DNA of 64,000 nt from Adiantum capillus-veneris (GCA_014529385.2 CM043945.1:148911241-148975240); one strand, 5' to 3'; positions 33,501-45,572 are shown, numbered from the stretch's first letter. Program-made: numbers and translations. The notes: generated from the sequence alone by a model not told the origin.

Positions 33501-35110
33501 CTATTACAATTGGATGAATTGAGCAATCTGCTATGTATCAATTGCTAGCTAGAAGGTTGTACAAAAGAAATCGGGATGGAATATTTCTTTTATGCATCAA
33601 TCCTGAGGAGAAAACCCAATACCTAAGTCAAGCACACATTACCATAGTAGGACTTCACTTTGCTGAATATCAAACTATGCGACAGATCTTAAGACTGGGA
33701 GTATTTTGGCCAACTATGAGGACTGATGTTCATTCTTTTGTGAAAATTTTTCAATGTCAAAAATAAACACCCATACCTCATGTAACATTGTTCCAAATGT
33801 CGCATGTTCCTAAGTGGAGTAACTATCTAGTTACTTACTTATCAAGCCGAACATTTTCTGTGGATATGAGCAAACGCCATCAAAGAGCAATTGAAACTGA
33901 AGCAAGAGATTATGCTCTTATTGAAAACCAATTGTATCGGAGAGGTAAGGACCAACATCTGCGTCTTTGTGCAAATGAAGACGTATATATTCCAACTATA
34001 GAATAAGCACATGTTGAATTAGTTGAAGGTCACTTTTCTAGTGAGACCACTGCAAGAGCAATCTTAATGGCAAGCATATGGTGGCCAACACTTTTTGCAG
34101 ATGCCAAGGAATATGTTCAAAGGTGTGATGCTTGTCAACGAGCAAAAATGCCAAAACGTGTAGATAGCATGCCCTTAAGACCAATGATGGGGGCTAGAGC
34201 TTTCGCAAAATGGGGTATAGATTTTGTTGGGCCAATACAGCCACTTGCTTATAGAACCCAAGCTCAATATATCATTGTAGCTACGGACTATTTGACCAAG
34301 TGGTACGAGGCTAAAGAGACTCAAAAGAATGATGCTAGAACCACCGCCGCATTCTATATGAGTATGTGTTCACAAGATATGGACTGCCAATAGAAATTGT
34401 TAGTGATAGGGGAACTCATTCTCTCAATGAGGTAATCGAGTCTCTGCTTAATGAATTTATGGTCATCCATAACAAATCAGCTCCCTATCACCCCCAAGCA
34501 AACGGACAAGCTGAGCATACGAATAAAATTCTTAGCTCGGTATTGACTAAAGTGGTTAGTTTAGGAAGGAAAAATTGGGAAATGAATCTCCATGCAGCTC
34601 TATGGGCTTATCGAGTTTCATTCAAAACAACTTGAAATGCTACACCCTTTAACCTTGTTTATGGTCTTGATGCCATACTGCCAATAGAGTTTCTATTGCC
34701 AACACTAAGGGTAGCTAAGGATCTTGAGTGGACTAGGCATGAATTGTCAGAGAGACTTGAAGATTTGGAAAAGCTAGATGAGCAAAGGCTAACTGCTATA
34801 ACTCACACCTATGCACAAAAGCAAAAACAAAAACAGTTTTTTGATTCCCATCTAATTACAAAAATCTTCAAAAAAGGGATTTAGTTTAAGTCTATTCCCT
34901 TAAGCAATACATTCTCAAGTTTAAGAAAAAGGAAAACGGATCGTTTATCATTGAAGATGTATCTTTAAGTGGATCAGTTAATTTGTCCACCCGAGATGGT
35001 GAACCAATGGCTAATTGGATTAGTGGATGTCAATTAAAGAAGTACAATTTGCCACTAAACAATGAATTGCTAGAAAGAATGCATGCACCTAAGCAAAGGA
35101 AGATAAAATG
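30580..35110 (+). pseudogene. Gypsy H protease-pol (PR, RT, RNase H, INT)
   Basis: Resumes after I with the protease active site MAILDSGAGIAI (D-S-G intact) and ILGRSFMRQVQLIQDWG. RT runs 31925-32730: IFSWSYKDLK, VVVPKKN, RVMPFGLTNAPVTFQRLM. The catalytic box reads YMDY, so the second Asp is lost. RNase H follows: HVDASNFSIG, then FFVDHQALLYLVNK at 33150-33431. Integrase is unusual in having two HHCC-like modules (33600-33770 and 33880-34150) before WGIDFVGP, IVSDRGTHS and HPQANGQAEHTNK. The C-terminal part ends at about 35110 with no chromodomain. At least ten stops or shifts are present. No purine tract or LTR follows. Confidence 0.85.
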
Positions 35111-35139
35111 ATAGCAGGTTATTGATGAAGCCCAAGAAG

Positions 35140-35678
35140 AAGCTCGGCTTTGAGTACTCAAAAGGAAAGCTGCTCTCAAGAATCAACAAATAATTATTCC
35201 CATCAACACTCTGGAAACAGATGACCGACAATGGGAATTGCCGAAAGATATAGTTTCAATAGATGATGAGTGGTTAGATGGAATGGACCTTCGCATCAAA
35301 GTACACCTCAACAATCATAGCACAAATGCATTGGTTGACACAGAAGCTCGAGTAAATGCAGTCAATTATTCCACATACAAGAAAGCAACAAGTCAGTCAT
35401 TGACATCAAGAATAGCGACTATCAAGGGATGCAACAAGAACCCAACACCAACATTGGGAGTAGTCAACTTAAATGTGATAGTACATGGATGTTCATGTCC
35501 TCATCAGTTTGTAGTTGAACACATGAATGAGACGATGATTCTTGGAATCTCATGGATGTGGACGTATAAGGCAGTACCAGATTGGGATACAAATCAGCTC
35601 AAGCTATCACCTAAAGGCAGACAACTCATTGTTCCAATTGCACCAAGCAAAGAGGAATGGAAAGTAGGTTACCAGTAG
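35140..35678 (+). pseudogene. Retropepsin-like protease of K
   Basis: Pattern of a retroviral-type aspartic protease: the active-site segment NALVDTEARVNAVN has D-T-E where D-T-G is expected, so it is probably inactive. A later ILGISWMWTYKAVPDWDT segment corresponds to the ILG-W-DW flap and C-terminal motif of plant gypsy proteases. A TGA near 35151 separates it from an upstream Gag-like piece. Confidence 0.65.
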
Positions 35679-35699
35679 AGTAAACCATGGAGCAATCAA

Positions 35700-38600
35700 T
35701 CTTCTCCATCCTATTGACAAGCAAATGCTACAAGTAGCATGCAAGGAGTCAGGCAAATTTGGATACCAAAAGCACAGCTTAAGGACAACCCGATTCAAAT
35801 CTGATAAAAAAATAGCCAAAAAGGACTATTTTTTGAGCGGATCCATGCAAGCTACAAAGAAGGCCAAGAAGAGGGTCTCTTAGAAGGAGAAGTTGCAAGA
35901 GCTACCACCATACCAACTGGACCCCAATTCAGTAAAGATGGCCAAAGCGACCTATCTGTCAAAAGAACAGCTTGAGGAGAATAACACAACGGTTTTCACA
36001 GGTAGATTCAAAAGTGAAGAAGGACATCGGGTAGAACTACAAATTCTGTCAAAAGAGGTCTTGGATGTCGTAGCAAAGCCCGAGACAAAAGAGGCTAACA
36101 GAAGGCTTGGGCTCAGAGATTTCTACGACCAAGAGCCATGTGGAGTAGATTTTCAAAAAGCTTATGAGCTCCTATCCACCATAAGGAAGATGGAGCAGCC
36201 CAGATCTTTGACCAGCAAGGGAACAAGGTCGAAGTGGTAATTACAAAAGAGATAGTGGCCGAAGCTCTCAAATTGCCCCACAGAAGGAATGACCATGAGA
36301 GTTAGAGATAGAAAGACGGTAGGTACCTTCACCAAGGAAACCGTTGCTACAACATTTGCCGATCTTATCCACAAGCAAGTGGAAGAACCAGCAAGATTAT
36401 ATCATCAACACTTTCACTTTCTTGCAAAGAGACCGCCAAGATACACAACACCCAATCATGCAGTTGCGACTACTTTTACACAAGTGTTAAAGTCGACAAC
36501 TAGGCAACCCATCGACCACGCACAGTATGTTCTATCCACACTGAAGGGTACAAAGAAAGAGGGTAAGATAACATATCTGGGGGCACTTGAGGTACTCACA
36601 AGAATAACCGACCATGCTATCGACATGGCAGACAATTTTCCACCTGCTCTAGATCAGAGCACATGGATCATGTCTGCACAACCATCCCCTCGAGCCACGA
36701 GGTCCACCAAAAGAACTTACAAATCCGATGAAGATTCTGCCAAGAGCTCTCCAGAAGGGCATAGTAGCAAAAGCTCAGACAATGAGGAAAGAAGAGCCCG
36801 CACTGAAGAGATGAAAAGAAAAGCAGTGGGGCAGCACATCAAGAGGAGCCTCAACAGAAGCAGGCAAGGTTTGAGAGAGAGAGAAGCACTCTTATGAACA
36901 AAGCCGCCAAGCTCAATGCAAGGACCCTACAAAGTGGGTACATATAGAAGTAAAAGGACCAAGAACAAGGCACCCTGCATAGAGAGAAGCAGAAGATCCA
37001 ACGAATTTATTGGAAATAATGTATCAGGAGGCAGAGGCTTTAAAGCTAAAAGAAGCTCAAGAAGCAGAAAGAAAAGCTAGAGCAGAGGCGTCCGAGTAAG
37101 AAAAACAAGCAGAAGAAGCAACCGCACAGGGAGAGATCCAGCATGAAAAAAGTGATATGTCTCCCTGACCATCTTCACCTGCTACGAAACAGCACGACCA
37201 CCCCATGCCAAGCCCACCACCATCACCAACAGATAGACCCATAGAGGACGAACCAACCAAAGAAAAGGAGCCTGAACCACAAGAGGCAGCAGATTCTGCA
37301 CAACAGGTAGAAACTACTTCTGACCAAGTTAAAGCAAAATAACCATAGCCGGACAGGGTAGCAAGTCTTGCACCAGAGGAGTCAACAAGCTTTGAGCAAA
37401 CAAAGGAACAGGAAATAGAGGAAACTCTGTCTACCACCACCCAACAAGAAACAGCTGAGGCATGCACAAAACCTCAAGCAAACAATGCAGAAGAGGCCCA
37501 AGCACAGCCTCAAGGGGAAGAACAAACCCGGCCCCTACCACAAACAACCGCCACAACCCCACCAAGAGAATCACAAGAGACTGTCGAAACGTCTAGGTAG
37601 CTCACAAGAAATGAAGACTGGCAGACCAATGATGAGATAATTCTCCAAGTCAATGAATATGCAAAGCAGATGCAGGATATGACAGAAAAACTCCAATCAG
37701 TAGCAGTTAGCCGCAGCACAAAGGCTAAAGAACTGGAGATGGTGATCGACGCTCTCCAAGGAGATTTAGAGGACAGATTAATGTCATCACTAATCTGCAA
37801 AAACAAGTCCAAGAATTGAACGTTGAAGCTGAACAACGCTAGCTAGCAAGAGACAAGCAGCAAAAGAAAATGGAAAATTTAGGCGAACTTCTCATGAAGT
37901 TAACAGATGCCTGCAAAACCAAACGCGAACAGCTGACAGAGGTTACTAACAAACTCTTGACTACAACTCTGTCAGTTCAAAATATCCAAGTACAGCTAGA
38001 TGTGCAAACTCCTCATTGCAATATTCAGAGCAGAGGATCAACAATCAGGCAACCTTTTTGCGACAGATAAGAGAAAATCCCACAGCTACCTCGATCAAAG
38101 GTACAGACGAAGTGTACAAAGCACTGGAGAAAAAGAATAAAAATCTCGAGCTAGAGCTAAATCAGGAGCAGTCACAACGCAGAGACCTGGCATTAATGCG
38201 GGTACAATGAGAAGAAGAGCTACTCGAGAAAATAGTCAAGCTGAAAAAATTCAACCAGCTACTGCAAGATGGACAGCAAGAGATGCAGGAAGAAACAAGT
38301 ACGTCAGAGTAGCCACATATTGATATTCCCTCAGTCTCTTTCACTGAGATGGAAACACAGTCAGCAGAAGGGCTAGGTGGCGAAGAAGATTTCCAAGTAC
38401 CATTAACAAAAGCTGATGAAGTGCCAATGGTCCAGCTTTCAAAAGCTGAGGAAGATGCACTTAAAGAAAAGGTTACTTAGGAGACGGATGAGCAGTGGAA
38501 AGCAGAGATGGATTGGGAGTTGAGAATTCTTCACTTTGTCAATGTTACTCAACTCACTCCCAATCAAATCAATGCACAATGGCATCAGCAATAACTGCCA

Positions 38601-38832
38601 TATCCCTTGATAAAGGTAGGGCTGCTCCAGGTCAAGGAAAGACTTTTATAAAGACATGCAAATAGAAGGTGCAGATGAAGTTACCCCAAGTGGAGAAAGA
38701 GCTGGCTGAACAAGAATCCTAGATACCTCATTCTGTTCACAAGAGCACCTACGGCACTTCAAAAGGATCCAACTTTTTGTCTTGTACCAAGAGTAAGGAC
38801 ATGGAAAGCACCTGAGGCAATCACAAATAAGT
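35700..38832 (+). pseudogene. Extra ORF of K, N-terminal and coiled-coil parts
   Basis: About 3.1 kb of broken coding sequence. Best pieces are 35893-36240, 36289-36897 and 37870-38210. Near 36230 a segment VITKEIVAEALKLP resembles IAFAFRMP of G's extra ORF and the putative plant transposon protein domain. A basic Ser-rich stretch (RSTKRTYKSDEDSAK) follows, then a long Glu/Gln/Ala-rich segment and a coiled coil (MQDMTEKLQSVAV, LELELNQEQSQRR). The order matches G. After E it continues at 43321. Function unknown. Confidence 0.55.
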
Positions 38833-39059
38833 TGTTGGAATTAGGGTTGCAGAGAAACACACACAGCTTGGAGAAGATGAAGGAAGCCCAAGGCACACAA
38901 TAGAGAGTGTGTTACTTGGTGTGCAATGGAAAGATAGATAGCCCTAGAGTGATGGGCATATATACCATGCACGGGGGAAAAAACCTCCTGAAGAGGGAAA
39001 AAATGCCTCGGCAGTCCTAGTGTGTTCACACACATCACTACCACATGTATATGGTAACA
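38833..39059 (-). repeat. 3' LTR of copia E
   Basis: TGTTGGAATTAG...GGTAACA on the plus strand, 227 bp, next to AATCCCCCCTGGAGTG, the complement of the polypurine tract. Confidence 0.93.
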
Positions 39060-39129
39060 AATCCCCCCTGGAGTGATGCGGTGAACAAGAGCTGGCACAT
39101 GAGTATAGAGAAGTGCCATGCTCTAAGGA

Positions 39130-41640
39130 CATGATCAGTCCACAAAGGGGAGTAAGCCCAAAGCTTTGTAGAAAGCTTCAAGATTCTCACGAGACAATGC
39201 CTTTGTGGAAAGTTCTGCAAGGTTGTCCTGTGTTGGCACATAAGCCAAGCTAATCTCTCCCGCTGAGAGCCTCTCCCTGACATAGTGGTAATGCACCTCA
39301 ATGTTCTTTGTGCGAGCATGAAAACTGGGTTCCTCGCGACTGCCAATGCGCTCTGACTGTCAGTGTAGATAGTGTTGGTAGTGTCATGTCCAACACCCAA
39401 ATCAGCCATAAGGCGATTGAGCCATACACACTCAACCGTAGCTGTGAAGACTGCCTTGTACTCAGCCTCACAACTCAAAGTGGCCACAGTAGGTTGCTTC
39501 TTTCTCAACCATGATATACATGAACTACCAAGCATGAAACAAAAACCACTTGTGGACACTCGCGTGTCAAAATAACTAGCCCAATCTGAGTCTGAAAAAG
39601 CATGTAAATCTAGCGGCAATGATCCCCCTTGGGATAAAACAAGCCAAGATGTAAAGTGCCACTAAGGTAGAAAAAAATCCTCTTGACATCCTGCCAATGC
39701 TTAGACCCTGGGCTATGCATAAATCTGCTGACCTGTGACACTGCAAACTGAATATCTGGCCTCATGTTGCATACATAAATGAGGCAACCAATAGCAGTTT
39801 GGTAAAGAGTGACATCAGCAGGATTTCCAACATGTAGACTCAACTTCAAACCTGTTTCCATGGGAGTGGCAATAGGTTTGCAATCCTCAAGTCCAAACTT
39901 ACATAGCAATGTCTCTATGTAAATTTTTTGTCACAAGGAAATACCACTATCACACTGCTTAAACTGTATGTCCAAATAATGACGCAACAACCCCAAATAT
40001 TTCATCTTGAAAGTAGCATTCAAATTAGCCTTAAATTCAGCAATATGTCTCTCATTTGGTCCAGTGATCAGCAAATCATCTACATAAAGAACCACAATGA
40101 GAAGTACATCACCCTCACGCTTTACATACAATGTGCTTTCTGTTGGACTCTTACGAAATCCTTGTTCAGCTTTCTCATACCAAGCACGAGGAGATTGCTT
40201 CAACCCATACAAAGCCTTGTTACATTTGCACACTTTGTCCTCTTGTCCTTTCTTGACAAAACCACGAGGCTGCGTTACATAAACTTCCTCAAATATGTCA
40301 CCATTCAAGAAAGCAGTAACAATGTTTGATTGATGTACATCCCAACCAAAATGAGCTGCCAATGCACATAGAAAGCATACAGTAGTCATACGACAAGTGG
40401 GAGCAAAGGTCTCTTCATAATATATGACTTTTTGTTGTACATAACCCTTTGCAACAAGTCGAGCCTTATGGCGATCGATCTCACCATTAGGCTTGCGTTT
40501 CAACTTGTAAACCCACTTTGTACCAATGGCCTTTTTGCCAGGACGAAAATCACATAAAGTCCATGTGTCATTTTCTATAAGTGCATCATATTCTGATTGC
40601 ATGGCAGCCATCCAATTTTCTCAATTCTGTGCTTCATCAAAGGACAGAGGCTCCTCAACATCATGTAAGCTAGACACAACCAAAGCATAACAATTTGATG
40701 CATAAGATGCATGGTGAGAGTCTGAATGAGTACGACTAGACAAAGGTGCATCCAATTTAGTGTCACGCAATTATGCACCAGCCATTTTGGCATACCTCTA
40801 GCCTGCTCATTTTCAGCCCTTTCCTCATCAAGTACATCATGTACATCTGCATCAGTAATAGGCTGATCTATAACATTTTCAGAAACCCCTATAGGCTGTA
40901 CATTTGCCTCATTGGAATTCACATTTGTATTTCCACCACTGAAAAGAGGGGAAAAAGTGTCATAAATGTCCTGTGAGCTTACATTACTGTCTCTAGTACA
41001 TGACAACAAGGGCTTAACAGAATCTTCCACAAAGACTACATCCTGTGAAACCAAAATACACTTTGTTTGCGGATGATACAACCATTAACCTTTGCTTTCA
41101 GCACTATAACCAACAAAAATACATTCGACAGCCTTATCATCCAATATTTTGTGATGTGTTTGTGGCACCAAAGCATATGCCAAATAGCCAAAAACACGCA
41201 TGTGCTCAATATAAGGCTTTCTATCATGCCATGCTTCATATGGAGTAATAGACTGCAAAGATTTTGTAGGAAACCTGTTTAGTACATAAGTGGCACAAAA
41301 GAACAACCCACGGTACAAACATGCAATGGTTTCATCACCAAAACTGAGATCATGAATTGTACATCTGTCATCCACAAATTTGACTACAAGTCCAAGTCTA
41401 GCAAGTGCAGATACAGACAAAAGATTCTTCTTGATCCCAAGTACATAAAATGCATCAACAAGTGTGAAAAGAACTTCCATTTGCAGCAGTAAGCACAATC
41501 TTTCCAAGTCCCTAAATCGGATAAGAGGCATTGTTGGCACAAGTGACTGAATTTCCATGAGGGACATACTCGAGAGAGGTGAACAATTCACGATGTGAGG
41601 TAATGTGTTTTGTAGCACCACTATCAAAATACCACACATG
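39130..41640 (-). pseudogene. copia E pol (protease, residual integrase, RT, RNase H)
   Basis: Protease core FDSGATKHITS is at about 41590-41620. Pre-integrase sequence runs to CLYRGLF and joins directly to CATYVLNRFPTK, deleting the HHCC zinc half, both Asp and the Glu of the integrase core. The integrase C-terminus and linker follow (41085-40575). RT (39931-40611) keeps LYVDDLLITG. RNase H (39038-39909) keeps DSDW, CEAEY and TDSQSAL. Several frame breaks. Confidence 0.88.
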
Positions 41641-42732
41641 TGAATCTACAGCAACAACTAACAACCATGCATCATGGAAAGCAGGATTGTAAGTGCACTC
41701 TGCACTAAAAAGCCCATTCTGCATCAACATCGGCAACACAGTCTCCTTTCACAGAAGACTCAACAATGGCTGCATTTGTAGTGGAACCAGCATTTGCAAA
41801 GGAACCATCCTCTTTCTTCTTAGCCTCTTTGGCCTTCAACTTAGGATACTGCTTGATCAAGTGATCATTAGCTTTACAATAATGGCAATGCATCTTTTTT
41901 TTGCCCTTATCAGTAGAATTGCCAGACAAAGTGCTGCCAGCAGAAGCATTGGGAACAAAAGTTTTGCCACTCGCAACAGAACCATAAGAAGTGGCTGCAT
42001 TGCTATTACCCCCCTTTCTTTGAGAAGCAATAAAAGCTTGTTCAACTGCACGCTGTCTAGTCCTTTTTTTTTGGAAAGTGACTCTTGCAACAGCAATGTG
42101 CATAATGCATCAAAATTGACAACCTCTGGATTTCCTTGGGTCATAAGTCTCCAAGTACTAGCAAAAGTCTGGTAAGAATCTGGTAAGGCATCAAGAACAG
42201 TCTGCACAAGGGAACTATCTGAAATGACTTCACCTGTAGAAATAAGTTGCTCATTGATATCCTTGACACTAGCAAGAAAAGTGTCCATATCATCTTCCTC
42301 ATGCATAATCTTCCACTCCAGCTCTTTACGCAACAAAGCAATTTTAGCCTCATTGCGGCTTGCATAAAAACCTGCTAGAATATCCCAAGCCTATTTTGCA
42401 GATTTTACTTAACGGACGTGAGGAACAATGGTGCGCATCATAGACAACGCAATCAATGCAAGAGCCTGCGCATCCTTTACATCCCAACGAGCTTGTTCTG
42501 CCGTAGGCAAAACAACTCTAATAGCAGCAATCCTTGCAGCAAGACCTGCAACATCCTCAACATCGCCTACATCCTCAGAACCAGGACATACATCAATGCC
42601 CTGTAAACTATTCTAGACGCCCTTTGACACAAGAACGTGTTGCATCATATAAGCCCACATAGGGTAATTGTCCCCATCCAACCTGTCCTCAATAGCAAAC
42701 ATCTTGAAGACATCTGTGTTGTTGTCAGCCAT
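41640..42732 (-). pseudogene. copia E gag
   Basis: Starts MADNNTDVFKMF at 42732. Stops occur early: after LVSKGV and twice near 42390-42420. An A-run near 42065 shifts the frame at SLSKKK, where other copies read SRKNRTRQ. The knuckle CHYCKANDHLIKQYP has lost its last Cys (C to Y). Confidence 0.88.
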
Positions 42733-43079
42733 GGTAAATGTTGCACTTGATGTGAGACTGCCCGAAAATAGGAGAAACGGAGCAAGAACAACATGTGCTA
42801 TATAGCACAAACCGTGGAAGACTGCAAGGCACTTGTTATGCAGAAAACAGCACTGATAGAAATTCTGCACAAAATGACGAAATTGCCTGTGCAAACTTGC
42901 CTCTAGTGGAAACGGAGGCCGAAATGAGCCCGAATCAAAAATCTGAGCAGACTAAGCTCTACAAGCTTACCCGAAATATTTTTTGACCTACGAACACTCA
43001 CCAAACCTCACTGTAATCGGAGAAAGTGAGCAGGCATGTGCTAAAGAAGTTGGCGACTCATCCTGGGAGGTTGTAACCT

Positions 43080-43091
43080 GCTCTGATACCA
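43080..43091 (-). other. Primer-binding site of E (intact)
   Basis: TGGTATCAGAGC on the minus strand, complementary to initiator tRNA-Met. Confidence 0.9.
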
Positions 43092-43093
43092 AT

Positions 43094-43320
43094 TGTTGGA
43101 ATTAGGGTTGTAGAGAAACACACACAGCTTGGAGAAGATGAAGGAAGCTCAAGGCACATAATAGAGAGTGTGTTACTTGGTGTGAAATGGAAAGATAGAT
43201 AGCCCTAGAGTGATGGGCGTATATACAATGCACGGGGGAAAAACCCTCCTAAATAGGGAAGAAATACCCCGCCGGTCCTAGTGTGTTCACACACATCACT
43301 ACCACATGTATATGGTAACA
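43094..43320 (-). repeat. 5' LTR of copia E
   Basis: 227 bp with the same termini as the left LTR. It carries scattered substitutions relative to it, such as TGTAGAG for TGCAGAG, CACATAATAG for CACACAATAG and GCCGGTCC for GGCAGTCC. Confidence 0.93.
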
Positions 43321-43888
43321 GAAACGGTCTACATGGCTGAATTATCCGAGATTTCCAGGTCCAAAAAAGGGATCACCGACAGAAGAATACATGGTGAAAA
43401 CCCTAACCGGCACCATGGCATTCTTCAAAAGTCTCCCTGATCTCTCATGTGCTATGCTTTACAAAATTTGCGGAATGCTGCTCACATGCATTGAATTTTT
43501 TCATGAGCCAGAGCAAGTAGGACCCCCATGGATGTCTTTTCTCGAGGGCAATAAGGGTTTATGCTACAATCTCAGTTGCCAACCTTCCGAACAAGTCCTC
43601 TATGGCTTATACGCCCGCTGCATGTTCTTGCCATCTCATAATATGTTCGCATTTGAGAAAGCGTTCTACACAGGGTTTTTCACTTTGCGAACGAAGATTT
43701 TTGGGCCAGTGATCAGCAACCTGACTTCAAGATTTGTAGGCTACTCCGCAGTCGAGCTTAAAAATAGAGTCACTATGCAATTTTTGCAGGTTCCAGACAA
43801 AGAGAGAAAGATCAGATACGAAAAGGCTCTACATGCACTTAAAGACCGCCTCGCAAGCCGTCAACTCAAAGATTATTTCAGCCCATAA
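43321..43888 (+). pseudogene. Extra ORF of K, C-terminal part
   Basis: The open frame from about 43322 to the stop at 43888 encodes a 165-residue tail from MVKTLTG onward plus upstream codons (TWLNYPRFPGPKKG). It is rich in aromatic residues and has no known motif. This is the longest undamaged piece of K and ends 39 bases before the LTR. It is placed as the end of the extra ORF split by E. Confidence 0.55.
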
Positions 43889-43913
43889 AGCTGTGTCAAG
43901 GGACAACACAGGC

Positions 43914-43927
43914 GAGAAGAGGGGGAA
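43914..43927 (+). other. Polypurine tract of K
   Basis: GAGAAGAGGGGGAA directly before TGTTAGCAGC. It defines the start of the 3' LTR. Confidence 0.75.
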
Positions 43928-44215
43928 TGTTAGCAGCAAGCTAACTTGGATACCATTTCTAGAGCTCTCATTGTAAAACACTTATTATTTTGATAAATCG
44001 AGAATATTGTAACTCTTATTTTTTAGATAAACCTTGTAATTGATGAGCCAGGGCTACAAGCTTCCAGATTGTATCAACCTGTCTTTACCCATCTTTAGTT
44101 AGAGCTCCCAGATTATTAGTTTTGACCACCAAAAACCTTGACTAAGGTATAGAAGCCAATTTTTGTAAGTTATTTAAAAGTTTTTGGATAATGAAATACA
44201 CAGCGTGAGCTAACA
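43928..44215 (+). repeat. 3' LTR of gypsy K (end uncertain)
   Basis: Starts TGTTAGC after the purine tract. GCTAACA at 44209-44215 is a perfect inverted match to the start and is taken as the end. The following sequence (CTCACCTCTCTCC ... GGCGTCGCCGACC, to about 44400) could also belong to the LTR. Confidence 0.5.
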
Positions 44216-44819
44216 GCGCTCACCTCTCTCCTTCTCGCGATTCCTACTCCCTCCCCGGTTGTCACATTGCACTTGTGTCTGTTGCATTGCAACCGCGGGT
44301 AAGAGCTTTCACGGTATTTCGTAGCTTTTGGCGTCGCCGACCCGTGGCCTAATAATTTCATCATAAGTAGGAATTTACACTTCAAAATCAAAAACTAAGT
44401 ATAGGCGGGGTATTGGGGCATCATTGTTAAGCATTTAGATGCATTCTAGATCGAAAACGACTAGGTCAAAAATCCACTGTTGTTAATAATCATGATTTTT
44501 TCACTTGACCTAAAGTGGGATTTGAGACCATAAGCATGTGTGCTTAGGTTTTATAAACTTTTTCTAGAAGTTTTGTTACATTTGGATGTCATTTGATGCT
44601 GTAACGGATGTGATTTGTTTGTCGATGGGCAATTGGCTTTTGGTGATTTGAGTCACTTGAGTGTAGCTTGAGTTAGATGCGAGTTGTTTGTTGTTTCTGA
44701 GAGATTGACAACCTCTTGTAGCCTCTATGCACTAGTCGAGTCAGCTTCGTCCCATGGATTGACAATTTAATCGTGGTTCTTGTTAAATCTGCAATAAGAT
44801 AGGAGTGAGGTTAGACACC
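44216..44819. other. Unassigned spacer
   Basis: No ORF, LTR pair or domain recognised. It may include the end of K's LTR and unrelated flanking DNA. Confidence 0.4.
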
Positions 44820-45033
44820 CGTCCCACAGATAGTAATGTAAGCTCACAAGACATTAAGGGCAATTTGTTGCCTCTTTTCAGTGGTGGAAACTTGAATGTA
44901 AATTCCAATGAGGAAAATGTACAACCTATGGGGATTTTTGAAAATGTTACGTATCAACCAATTTCTCTTGCAGATGTACATGATGTACTTGATGTGGAAA
45001 GAGCTGAGAATGAGCAAGCTAGAGGTATGCCAA
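44820..45033 (+). mobile_element. Copia fragment D, left part (pol linker)
   Basis: About 210 bases matching copy A from GACAGTAATGTAAGCTCAC to GAGGTATGCCAA, the linker between integrase and RT. It is interrupted by element B after GCCAA (45029-45033), which is repeated at 52343-52347. The 5' part of D is missing. Confidence 0.9.
45029..45033. other. Target-site duplication GCCAA of B (left)
   Basis: GCCAA at 45029-45033 and 52343-52347 flanks B exactly. Removing B and one copy restores the copia linker seen in A. Confidence 0.93.
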
Positions 45034-45572
45034 TGTGCGCTCCTTGCCGCACTGTCGAAGCAAGGGACTTGCCAATACACCGTGTGCGAGCCACAAATGG
45101 ACAAGAAACACCTGTTTGTGTCGATGGTCGCGCTTGATTTGAAGAGTGAGTCGAGATAAAGATTCCATGAAGGTCCAAATCCTATCAATAGCAACACGCT
45201 CCTGTACACACTAGGAAACAAAAGGAATACCTCCAGGAGGCACATTAGTGGGAAAAGAGATCTTTGCTAATCACTCAACTCTAAAACAGAAACACTCCTA
45301 TCGTACTAATCTTACCTACCCTCCATCACTCAAGTGATGAGGATCAAAGGTGTTTTATGGCATAGGTTTCTGTTTCACTGTACCAAATGTAACATGTGTA
45401 GGTCTGAGTCAATGTTTTGACTTTAATGTGCATACTCGTTTGCTAATTGCTCTTGCTCTTTTTTTTTTTTTGTGAGTATAAAGCTTTATATGTACATTCC
45501 CTAAGATTGGAATTGAGAGGTCAGGGAAAAAGGTTGAGAGGGAAACAAGTGAATGATGACTGTCAGCAAACA
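45034..45572 (-). repeat. 3' LTR region of B (mostly unlike the 5' LTR)
   Basis: The outer 66 bases (TGTGCGCTCCTTGCCGCACT ... GAGCCACAAA) match the 5' LTR with one or two changes. The remaining ~470 bases do not match it. At the inner end the minus strand reads TGTTTGCTGACAG after the purine tract, whereas the 5' LTR starts TGTTAACCCTC. Confidence 0.6.

Larger units (their letters stand above)
38833..43320 (-). mobile_element. Ty1/copia element E with deleted integrase core
   Basis: Two complete 227-bp LTRs bound a minus-strand gag-pol remnant. Five-base flanks are TAAGT (left) and GAAAC (right), so no target duplication is visible. Yet both flanks look like parts of one K coding region. About 660 bases of integrase present in A are missing. 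Primer site and polypurine tract are intact. Confidence 0.92.
35111..44215 (+). mobile_element. Gypsy element K, 3' remnant, split by copia E
   Basis: Begins immediately after the H pol stop with a second, different retropepsin, then a long extra ORF, a polypurine tract and a 3' LTR. Copia E is inserted at 38833-43320. No RT or integrase lies between protease and extra ORF. K is therefore either internally deleted or a non-autonomous gag-protease-extra-ORF element. The start border is where H homology ends and is approximate. Confidence 0.65.

Noticed and set aside
43391-43888. Independent host gene
   Set aside because: It ends just before a purine tract and LTR and continues the K coding region across E; more likely the end of the K extra ORF.
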